DNA from: an uncultured Clostridia bacterium
GTDB taxonomy: Bacteria > Bacillota > Clostridia > Christensenellales > UBA1242
Assembly: GCA_944349515.1 (NCBI GenBank)
Contig: CALVNE010000009.1
Span: 1-35,095, forward strand
Direction of reading: 5' to 3'
DNA length: 35,095 nt
The position numbers and the translations under genes are program-made. Positions within the stretch are counted from its first letter, which is position 1. Every line of letters begins with the position of its first letter. The notes beneath the pieces are model-generated. The model ran no database searches and had not been told where the DNA came from. It was given only the letters and a program-made list of their open reading frames with translations. Shown in pieces: positions 8,361-15,016 of the stretch.

Positions 8361-8789
8361 ATGAAAAAAGAAAATAGAAATCAAGTTGTGGAGGTTGTGT
8401 TTCCTAATAGCAATAAAACTTACTCGTATATTGGAAGCGGAAATCTAAGAGTAGGACAACAAATCAACAACGCACCAGTCAATCACTACATCTCAAAAAA
8501 GCCCTATACAGCGCCAGTTCAAGTGGTTGCCACTCATAGTGTTGAGGGTGCAGAAGTTGGCGACAAAATAGGCGTTACAAATGGAAAAGTGCACACGATA
8601 GGTGTTGGACTTAAATACTTGCCAGGAGCACGAGAACAACAAATAGACAATGATATCAATATCGGCGGAGAGACTATGAAAGTTTCTGACTATATGTCGA
8701 CCTTTCAAAGCGAGCCAAGACAAAGATTGTTAAGCCAAAATACTCAAAACAACTTAACGCAAGCAAGAAATAGATTATTAGGGAGATAA
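8361..8789 (+). CDS. Probable minor head or capsid-decoration protein
   Basis: 142 residues, ribosome site TAGGAG. The first 95 residues look beta-rich (VEVVFPNSNKTYSYIG; KIGVTNGKVHTIGVGLKYL) and the C-terminus is a polar Gln/Asn/Arg-rich helix (SEPRQRLLSQNTQNNLTQAR). It lies directly after the major capsid gene, where many phages encode cement, head-fibre or connector proteins. No specific family motif was recognised, so its role in the head is an inference from gene order only. Confidence 0.55.
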   Translation: MKKENRNQVVEVVFPNSNKTYSYIGSGNLRVGQQINNAPVNHYISKKPYTAPVQVVATHSVEGAEVGDKIGVTNGKVHTIGVGLKYLPGAREQQIDNDINIGGETMKVSDYMSTFQSEPRQRLLSQNTQNNLTQARNRLLGR

Positions 8790-8791
8790 AT

Positions 8792-9463
8792 ATGAATTGG
8801 GAAGAAAGCAAGCATCCTCGTGATAGCGATGGCAAATTCACTGATAAAGGCGGTGGAACACCAGCAGAGAGAAAAAGATTGGAAGAAATAGATGAACATT
8901 CAAAAACTCGTAATAATACAAATATAAATTTCAGAGAAGTAGAAAAAACTATTTATAAAAATAGAGTACGTCTTGAAAAAGAAGTGGATGCAGTTTTAAA
9001 TGGGACTTACAAGGATTCACATGTAACTATCCTAGAGGAAACTCCTAAAGTATTACAAAATATAGGTGTTCCCAATAAACCTATTTTAATGACAAGTAAA
9101 CATGCTTATCTTGCCATAAATAAAGAAGGGAAATATACGGGCGATAATGACCATTATCATGATTTAGGGAAAGATGTGTTTATGCTATTGCCTGGTCTTT
9201 TGCAATCGCCAGTTATGCTTTTACAAAATAGCAAGGATAAAGATGAATTAGTAGCGGTTTTAAATTGGTTTGATAAGAACAAAAATACATTGATTGTTCC
9301 ACTTAAATTAAATGGTAAAGGAAATAAAAATTTTATTAGAATAGAAGCAAATATAGCAAAATCAGTTTACGGAAGAAATAATTTTGTAAATTATATAAAC
9401 AATAATTTTTCACAAAACGATATATTGTATGCAGGACATAAAAAAATTCGCGACCTAAATTAA
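8792..9463 (+). CDS. MuF-C-type nuclease-toxin-like phage protein
   Basis: 223 residues. The N-terminus holds EESKHPRDSDGKFTDKGGG (about 4-22), the HPRD..GKF linker that recurs in phage polymorphic-toxin-like proteins. The C-terminal domain (about 95-215) has the pattern ILMTSKHAYLAI, then LLPGLLQSPVMLL, then IVPLKLNGKGN and SVYGRNNFVNYI, which matches the layout of the phage MuF C-terminal/PBECR-like RNase fold (a first MTxKH block, a LP-LL-P block, a YG--N block). Usually this domain is fused to a Mu F-type head morphogenesis domain; here it stands alone after the head genes. Could be injected with the DNA or act against rivals; activity is not shown. A structured RNA element overlaps its 3' end. 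Confidence 0.6.
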   Translation: MNWEESKHPRDSDGKFTDKGGGTPAERKRLEEIDEHSKTRNNTNINFREVEKTIYKNRVRLEKEVDAVLNGTYKDSHVTILEETPKVLQNIGVPNKPILMTSKHAYLAINKEGKYTGDNDHYHDLGKDVFMLLPGLLQSPVMLLQNSKDKDELVAVLNWFDKNKNTLIVPLKLNGKGNKNFIRIEANIAKSVYGRNNFVNYINNNFSQNDILYAGHKKIRDLN

Positions 9464-9517
9464 GGCCGCTGACAGCGGAAAGGCACAATGCCTACCAGTG
9501 CCAGCCCCAGCGAATTT
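9444..9517 (+). ncRNA. Compact multi-hairpin element at the end of the toxin-like gene
   Basis: AAATTCGC (9444-9451) pairs with GCGAATTT (9510-9517), closing a 74-nt domain. Inside are hairpins CCGCT-GAC-AGCGG (9466-9478) and AGGCA-CAA-TGCCT (9481-9493). An alternative pairing GGCAC (9482-9486) / GTGCC (9498-9502) competes with the second. It is GC-rich against an AT-rich background. It spans the stop codon of the upstream gene. No T run follows, so it is not a plain terminator. I could not match it to a known ribozyme or riboswitch. Confidence 0.5.
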
Positions 9518-9522
9518 CTATT

Positions 9523-9538
9523 ATTAGTATATACTAAT
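9523..9538 (+). repeat. 16-bp perfect palindrome
   Basis: ATTAGTATATACTAAT is its own reverse complement. It sits 5 bp after the multi-hairpin element and about 45 bp before the next gene. It could be an operator or a weak transcript hairpin. Confidence 0.7.
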
Positions 9539-9582
9539 TGAATAAAAAAATCAACACTTTTTACGAAAATTAAGGAGAAAAT

Positions 9583-10152
9583 ATGAAAAAATCAGATGTT
9601 CCGTTCTACAATGACCCGGAAGATTTTATTAATGGAGACAATAAGTTCCCATGTGACACACAGTATATGGTCTATAATCCACTTTTGCATAGATACTATT
9701 TGACGCCGGCAGGACTTATGTATTATGGCATAGATGCAGAAAGGCAATATGCCTCGACAAATCCGAATAAGATGCAAGAACTCATTCAAAAGACAAGCAA
9801 AAAGGTATATGACTATATTCAATACAAGGCTGGAAGAAAGTGTTATCAAGTGCAAATGTATAGAATTGCAACTGCACCAAAGACAATCTATCCAGACCAA
9901 TATTATATGCGCAAACAATTCGAAGAAGCATTAGCAGAACAAGCAAGAAAAATTATTGAAAGTGGTGATAGTGCTAGATACTCTCGAACAAACTTTGAAA
10001 ACGAGCAAGGAGAAACAATAGTTAAACCAGAGGACCAAATGCGAGATACAAGCGATATGGCAAAGGAAACGATACGAACACTGGAAACTTTGGGGCTTAC
10101 TAGGTGGTTCAAGGTTCCAGAATTTCTCTACCTTAACTTAGATGAATTTTAA
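9583..10152 (+). CDS. Probable head-tail connector (adaptor-type) protein
   Basis: 189 residues, start ATG with AAGGAGA ribosome site. It reads as a mixed protein with aromatic-rich N-terminal half (TQYMVYNPLLHRYYLTPAGL) and helical C-terminal half ending in TRWFKVPEFLYLNLDEF. Its position directly after head genes and before the tail knob matches head completion or connector proteins, but no family signature was recognised. It abuts the next gene closely. Function inferred from gene order only. Confidence 0.5.
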   Translation: MKKSDVPFYNDPEDFINGDNKFPCDTQYMVYNPLLHRYYLTPAGLMYYGIDAERQYASTNPNKMQELIQKTSKKVYDYIQYKAGRKCYQVQMYRIATAPKTIYPDQYYMRKQFEEALAEQARKIIESGDSARYSRTNFENEQGETIVKPEDQMRDTSDMAKETIRTLETLGLTRWFKVPEFLYLNLDEF

Positions 10153-10163
10153 TGGAGGCGGCT

Positions 10164-10589
10164 ATGAGAAATTCAATAAGAGTTGAGAAAAGACTTCCGT
10201 TTTGTTTTCGTGGAGAGTGGGGAAGAGTTTATAAGCAATATTTAGTTGATGAGAGCGAGAGTGATATAACCTATCAAAATCACAATTATGTTCAAATAGA
10301 CAGCGATGTGCAGTTTAAGTCATTAAAAGATGGATTTTCGCGTATAGGAAAGCCAGAACCTAATGTTATGACGCAAGAAGATTATAAGGTTATTGAGACC
10401 ACAGACGCCTATTATGAAGACGCTATAAAAGATTTTAAGTGCGTGGTAAGTCCTAATGATATTGTCTTTGTTTTAGGCAAATTTTGGATTGTGGAAGCGA
10501 TTCATGAGTTATGTAAATATACACCAAATAAACAATCGTTTTTTTATATTGAGATAAAGAAAATCTATGATTATGTTGTAAGGAGTTGA
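10164..10589 (+). CDS. Probable head closure/stopper-like protein
   Basis: 141 residues. The ATG at 10152 overlaps the preceding stop, but GGAGG at 10154-10158 is correctly placed only for the ATG at 10164, so that start is preferred. The protein is short and beta-rich with a central DYKVIETTDAYYE segment and an FVLGKFWIVEAIHELCKY segment, a pattern seen in small stopper/neck proteins that have an SH3-like barrel and a FVL...W.V.... strand pair. Position between the connector and the tail protein agrees. Identity not proven. Confidence 0.45.
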   Translation: MRNSIRVEKRLPFCFRGEWGRVYKQYLVDESESDITYQNHNYVQIDSDVQFKSLKDGFSRIGKPEPNVMTQEDYKVIETTDAYYEDAIKDFKCVVSPNDIVFVLGKFWIVEAIHELCKYTPNKQSFFYIEIKKIYDYVVRS

Positions 10590-10590
10590 T

Positions 10591-13440
10591 ATGTTAAGAG
10601 TTGAAAGCGTAACATCGTTTATTGAAAAGGGCTTGAATGAAGTTAGCCAAGAAAAAGGAATAAATTTTAGATTTAAACTATTTGCCGAATTTGGAAAAAG
10701 TGTTGGGCATGGCGAAGTTGAAGGCGTTGTGAGAAGTTTAAAAGGAACGCCAACAAACATTAAAGATTATGAGGATATCGACTTTCCTTTCACTTGCACA
10801 CTGATTGTTTCATCACAAATTTCCAATTATAGCATTATCAATGTTCGCACAATACTTGAAAAGTTTATCCAAGACAATAATGGCAAAGAAATGGCGATAG
10901 ATGATGGTGTTGGGATATTTACCTTTACAATGCCAAGTGTTGGAGATTACAAGATAGATGGTGGCTATGGCGGAAATGTGCCAGTAAGGTTTGATATCAA
11001 TGTTAGATACACCACAAATTCAGTTACGGCAAGCAATAAGCATTGGTTTTTAAATAACATTGAAATACCATATTTGTCAGAGAGCGTTTTGATTGATAAA
11101 GACGGTATAACTAGAAAGATAAACGGCGAGAGTTATTCCAAAACGCAGTTGACAGGACAAGTTAAATCATATAAGTTTGTCTTTCCATATGACACTCGAA
11201 GTGAACTATGCACAATGTTGCAACAAGACATCTTAAACGGCGACTTTGAAAAGACTTATGAATTAAAATATTACGATGGAAAGGCATTTACAGAAGAACA
11301 GCCTTTTGTCAGTACAGTTTCAATTTATAAAAACGCTGACACTAGTGCACAGCCGGCCAAAACATCAATGTTTAACATAACCTTCACAGATGTAGATAAT
11401 GGGGCAGGAAGCGTCAAATATTACTTGGCGCTTTGTGATACCATCTTTGACAACAACTCGGAAAATACCCGCTTTTTTGAGGCTACAAGCACTAAAACAG
11501 CGCAACAAGTCCAAATCGAGTATTGGGAGAGCAAAATCTCGTGCGATTACGAGCAAATTAAAGCGCCAAATTTGAACTCAATCGACATAACAAGCCAAGT
11601 GTATAAGAATACAAATAACTACGAACTATTTGACCTTACAAACAAGAATTACGCCATAATTAAGGTTGAGCAAAACGGAACGCCGATAAGATATTACTAC
11701 TACTTTATTACAAATGCACAAATCGGCGCGCAAAATCAAGTTTTATTCGACCTAAAACTCGACACAATTCAAACTTACATCTTTAACGAAGATTTGGAAT
11801 TTAGCGATTGTTTTATTAGCAAAGCGCACCTTAATCGTTGGATAGACAATGGTGATGGCACAGTGTCTTTTGATGGCACAGTCAACAGTAAATTGTTTGA
11901 AAGAGAAGATGTGCAAAATGTCTCTAAAAGGTTGATAAAAAGAACAAAATTGAATTTTTATAATGGGAATAGTGATATAAGCACATTTTTAAATGAAAAT
12001 GTGGCTGGGTGGATTTATCTATTTTTAGACCCTTCTTACGAGTTTAAATTTTTTAATATAGTTAATAGCTCTGAATATACAACAACTCTTTTAGAGGCAT
12101 CATACTTGACTAAAGGCGATGAATCACTTTCAACAACAGCTTTGTTTAGTGGGATATACTCACCTTTCCCTATTATATGTGCTCCAGTTTATAAATTAAA
12201 AAATTCACCAATAAGAATTTATTTTGATTTAGGTGGTAGGCGAATAGAAATGGAAGATGCAGTGAGTACCCTTTCATCGTTTACAGCTCAAAATCTAGAT
12301 GGTGAATATGTATATTCTATGAAGTTTTCACATGTTCCGCCATTTAATTCTATTTTTGAAAATGCAGTTTTAAGTTCTGATGGAAGAACATTAACAATAA
12401 GTGGGAGTCTTTCGTCCGACAATAATATAGGTACGGTGCGTTCAGTATATGATAATTTTAATTTTAGGTACAATATTTATAAAGTTACTAATGCAACTGG
12501 TGGCGCTATAATTTGTATTAATCAAGTGCCGTTTGAATTCATATCTTCTTCTTACACTTCTATAAAAAGCTTTAATTTCGATAAAGAAAGTATTATTGGA
12601 GATAATAAAAATCCAGTTTACAATCCAAAACTTTTATCAAATGAATATTTTGAATTGTCTCTTACTGACCAAACTGGAAATGGTTTTGCTTATGATATGC
12701 AAAAATTAAACACAAATACATTTAATGTGTTATTGACAGAACCATTTGTTCCAGACATTCAAAGGTCGTATGCACGTATCAAAATTGATGAGAATGGTTT
12801 ATATATAAAAGATGTTGAAAATAATTTAACAGGATTTGTTTCTGCTAATGATAATGCACTAACAATTGCAAGTGACGTGTTTAAAGCAATGCTAGCTAAC
12901 AACAAAAATTACTTTTTACAAAATTCTATAAATAGAGCATCTAATGTTGCAAACGGATTGTTATCAACTGGATTAAACTTAGCAACTGGGAATTATGGTG
13001 CTGCGGTTTCTAGTGTTGCAGGAACTACCGCGGGATTGTTTTCAAGCATGATTAACGAAAAGTTAACTATAGATAATTTAAGGAATGCTCCTGATGTAAT
13101 TAGAGCAGGTAAGGGTAGTGCTTTTTTTGAAAATCAATATTCTGAAAGCGGTATATTCATTGAAGAATACGATATACTTCCAAATGAAAAAAATATTATA
13201 AATGATTACATGGATATATTTGGATTCACATATAATCAAGTTGATAACATAAAAAATGTTTGGAATATCAGGAAATATCATAATTATGTGCAAGCGAATA
13301 TTGATGCAATAATTGGAATCTCGATGAGTAATATTGCAAGAACGGACATAAAACAAAGATTCCAGAACGGATTAAGGTTCTGGAATAGTGATAATATTCA
13401 ATATGATTTAGAAAATTACGAAAAATGGTTAGAAGATTAA
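10591..13440 (+). CDS. Phi29 gp9-like tail knob protein with extra N-terminal module
   Basis: 949 residues. From about residue 310 the protein follows the phi29 gp9/podovirus tail-knob pattern: IIKVEQNGTPIRYYYYFITN, then LFDLKLDTIQTYIFNEDLEF and an LFERED motif after NGDGTVSF. A Gly/Ala-rich hydrophobic stretch near residues 785-830 (NVANGLLSTGLNLATGNYGA) matches the membrane-penetrating loops of gp9, and the end (RFQNGLRFWNSD) is also gp9-like. The knob caps the short tail, holds back DNA and opens the membrane. Residues 1-300 are an additional beta-rich domain not present in phi29 gp9 (about 600 residues) and may be an adaptor or tube-like ring. AT content rises after base 11900, hinting at mosaic origin. 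Confidence 0.75.
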   Translation: MLRVESVTSFIEKGLNEVSQEKGINFRFKLFAEFGKSVGHGEVEGVVRSLKGTPTNIKDYEDIDFPFTCTLIVSSQISNYSIINVRTILEKFIQDNNGKEMAIDDGVGIFTFTMPSVGDYKIDGGYGGNVPVRFDINVRYTTNSVTASNKHWFLNNIEIPYLSESVLIDKDGITRKINGESYSKTQLTGQVKSYKFVFPYDTRSELCTMLQQDILNGDFEKTYELKYYDGKAFTEEQPFVSTVSIYKNADTSAQPAKTSMFNITFTDVDNGAGSVKYYLALCDTIFDNNSENTRFFEATSTKTAQQVQIEYWESKISCDYEQIKAPNLNSIDITSQVYKNTNNYELFDLTNKNYAIIKVEQNGTPIRYYYYFITNAQIGAQNQVLFDLKLDTIQTYIFNEDLEFSDCFISKAHLNRWIDNGDGTVSFDGTVNSKLFEREDVQNVSKRLIKRTKLNFYNGNSDISTFLNENVAGWIYLFLDPSYEFKFFNIVNSSEYTTTLLEASYLTKGDESLSTTALFSGIYSPFPIICAPVYKLKNSPIRIYFDLGGRRIEMEDAVSTLSSFTAQNLDGEYVYSMKFSHVPPFNSIFENAVLSSDGRTLTISGSLSSDNNIGTVRSVYDNFNFRYNIYKVTNATGGAIICINQVPFEFISSSYTSIKSFNFDKESIIGDNKNPVYNPKLLSNEYFELSLTDQTGNGFAYDMQKLNTNTFNVLLTEPFVPDIQRSYARIKIDENGLYIKDVENNLTGFVSANDNALTIASDVFKAMLANNKNYFLQNSINRASNVANGLLSTGLNLATGNYGAAVSSVAGTTAGLFSSMINEKLTIDNLRNAPDVIRAGKGSAFFENQYSESGIFIEEYDILPNEKNIINDYMDIFGFTYNQVDNIKNVWNIRKYHNYVQANIDAIIGISMSNIARTDIKQRFQNGLRFWNSDNIQYDLENYEKWLED

Positions 13441-13940
13441 ATAAAATACTCTATATAATAATATGGCGTGTTGATAATAAAATGATTTGAGTCTGTATCA
13501 ATTAATTCAAATTTATTATTATCTAAAATTCTAACATAGAGATATTCTTTATCAAACCCTGTTATAGTGTAAATATGAAAATTTAAACCATCGCTATACT
13601 TATAACTTTCTCCTATTTCATAAGAGACATTTATAGTGTTATCAGATGATATTATGCCAGAAAAACTTAGATTGCATGTTTCAAGTGTTGAAGCATTATA
13701 TTCATCTTCGGTAATAGTTTGAGTCTCGCAAGAGTATGAATAAGTAGAGTATAATGTCCTCAAATATTCACTATTTGCCCCAGTTTTATGTATGTATTCT
13801 ACACTATAAACCGCAGTATAACCTTGTTCTTCATAAGACTTGTCGCTAGAAGAATCACAACCAGCGAAAATTAGTGCGCCGAATAGCAATATTCCGCACA
13901 AAACAATCAAACTAATTCTTTTAACACTTAAACTTTTCAT
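13437..13940 (-). CDS. Prophage-encoded lipoprotein (moron)
   Basis: 167 residues on the strand opposite to the late genes. Its signal peptide is basic (KSLSVKR), then hydrophobic, ending in a lipobox IFAGC (Cys near residue 27), so it is exported and lipid-anchored outside the cell. The mature part is beta-rich and polar with many Tyr, and has no known domain. ATG at 13940 follows AAGAGGTG; a GTG two codons upstream lies within the ribosome site. It has its own promoter (13958-13986) and its stop codon overlaps the stop of the tail knob gene. Such lysogen-expressed surface lipoproteins often block superinfection or alter the host, which is inferred, not shown. Confidence 0.8.
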   Translation of the reverse strand: MKSLSVKRISLIVLCGILLFGALIFAGCDSSSDKSYEEQGYTAVYSVEYIHKTGANSEYLRTLYSTYSYSCETQTITEDEYNASTLETCNLSFSGIISSDNTINVSYEIGESYKYSDGLNFHIYTITGFDKEYLYVRILDNNKFELIDTDSNHFIINTPYYYIEYFI

Positions 13941-13957
13941 AAACACCTCTTATGTAG

Positions 13958-13986
13958 ATTATAGAATAAATAAAGAAAATTGTCTA
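13958..13986 (-). promoter_or_regulatory. Promoter of the lipoprotein gene
   Basis: On the minus strand TAGACA (13981-13986) and TATAAT (13958-13963) are separated by 17 bp, a near-consensus vegetative promoter, about 18 bp before the ATG. It would be active in the lysogen. Confidence 0.8.
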
Positions 13987-14091
13987 TAAAAATATAGAAA
14001 AATAGGTTAAAAATTTTACAAATTTATGATTTATGGCTTAATTTTTCCAAATGGCATATAATAAAACAAAAACTAATTTTTTATAAATATA

Positions 14092-14120
14092 TTGACAAAT
14101 GTATAAAACTTATTTATAAT
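14092..14120 (+). promoter_or_regulatory. Consensus promoter of the retropepsin pair
   Basis: TTGACA (14092-14097) and TATAAT (14115-14120) with exactly 17 bp between them: a perfect vegetative promoter. It lies 26 bp before the ATG at 14147, which has a GTGGAGGAG ribosome site. This makes the pair independent of phage late transcription. Confidence 0.9.
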
Positions 14121-14146
14121 TAAGTAAGTGATTTGTGGAGGAGTAA

Positions 14147-14395
14147 ATGAACAAAGAACTTGAAAAAACTTTTCAATACTATATTGATAATTTAAATGAA
14201 CTTTATGAAAAATATCCAAAAAAATATATAGTCTTAAAAGATTGTAAAGTTTTAGGAGTATATGATAATTATGAAAGTGCACTAAAAGAATCATTAGTGA
14301 ATAATAAATTAGGAACATTTATTATTCAATTTGTGGATATTAATCCTAGTTCATATACATTATTTTTAAATAATTATGCGGTTACAATAGGATGA
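14147..14395 (+). CDS. DUF5678-like small partner of a retropepsin
   Basis: 82 residues. The segment [20 protein letters not shown] (about 19-38), followed by [20 protein letters not shown], fits the DUF5678-like pattern (Y.GKYI.L.D..V.G.Y...EAL) of small proteins that I know to precede retropepsin-like genes in many bacteria. It overlaps the next gene by four bases (ATGA), so both are translated together. No enzyme motif is present; it is plausibly a binding partner or substrate of the protease. It has its own perfect promoter. Confidence 0.7.
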   Translation: MNKELEKTFQYYIDNLNELYEKYPKKYIVLKDCKVLGVYDNYESALKESLVNNKLGTFIIQFVDINPSSYTLFLNNYAVTIG

Positions 14396-14937
14396 ATTCA
14401 AAGAAACCTCAAACAGTAGCCTTCACAACATCATATAATGGTGTAGCAAGAGTTTTAACAACACCTATAAAAATAGCATGCTTTTTTGACCAAACAAAAA
14501 CTAAAGAATTGGTTGGTGTATGGGATACAGGAGCAACACACAGTAGTATTAATAAAAAATACGCAGAAGAAATGGAATTGCCAATAGTTGGGATGTGTCA
14601 AGTAAATACGGCTGGTGGAACTGTAAATGCTTCTCAGCATTTAATAAATATGACTTTGCCAAATGGCCAAAAATTAAATATAATTGTGACATCTACAGAT
14701 CTTGTCAATACTGACATGTTGATAGGTATGGATATTATTTCTCAAGGCGATTTTGCAATATCTAATTTTGAAGGGGTTACTAGATTAAATTTTAGGATGC
14801 CTTCAATTGCACATACAGATTTTGTTAAGGTTATAAAAAACATGCAACCGATTAAGGGTGAACATAAAACTGGAAGAAATGAGCCTTGTCCTTGTGGTAG
14901 TGGCAAAAAATACAAGAATTGTCATGGTAAAAAGTAA
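14392..14937 (+). CDS. Retropepsin-like aspartic protease with SEC-C zinc finger
   Basis: 181 residues. The catalytic motif [11 protein letters not shown] at about residues 42-52 is the classic D-T/S-G-A of retropepsins, and MLIGMDII (about 107-114) is the hydrophobic-hydrophobic-Gly motif that packs against the active site; like retroviral proteases a single lobe implies a homodimer. The C-terminus has [18 protein letters not shown] (about 164-181), a SEC-C zinc-binding motif as in SecA. Forms an operon with the 82-residue gene. Such pairs are spread among Firmicutes genomes and phages with unknown role; being cargo in a prophage suggests defence or lysogenic fitness, which is inference. Confidence 0.85.
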   Translation: MNSKKPQTVAFTTSYNGVARVLTTPIKIACFFDQTKTKELVGVWDTGATHSSINKKYAEEMELPIVGMCQVNTAGGTVNASQHLINMTLPNGQKLNIIVTSTDLVNTDMLIGMDIISQGDFAISNFEGVTRLNFRMPSIAHTDFVKVIKNMQPIKGEHKTGRNEPCPCGSGKKYKNCHGKK

Positions 14938-14969
14938 CAATGGACAAACTAAGTAACAATGGACAAACT
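14932..14969 (+). repeat. Perfect 19-bp tandem repeat after the retropepsin gene
   Basis: AAGTAACAATGGACAAACT is present twice head to tail (14932-14950 and 14951-14969). The first copy contains the stop codon of the retropepsin gene. It sits just before the terminator and might be a scar of insertion of the cargo island. Confidence 0.9.
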
Positions 14970-14975
14970 ATTTAA

Positions 14976-14999
14976 TATCTGCAGACGCAGGTATTTTTT
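14976..14999 (+). terminator. Terminator of the retropepsin operon
   Basis: TATCTGC (14976-14982) pairs with GCAGGTA (14987-14993), loop AGAC, followed by TTTTTT. The tail fibre gene starts only 17 bp later without a visible promoter. Confidence 0.85.
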
Positions 15000-15016
15000 A
15001 TTTAAAAGGAGAGGAT

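Noticed and set aside
9444..9517. Known ribozyme (hammerhead, twister, pistol, HDV-like)
   Set aside because: I compared the conserved cores from memory and found no convincing match; left as an unknown structure.
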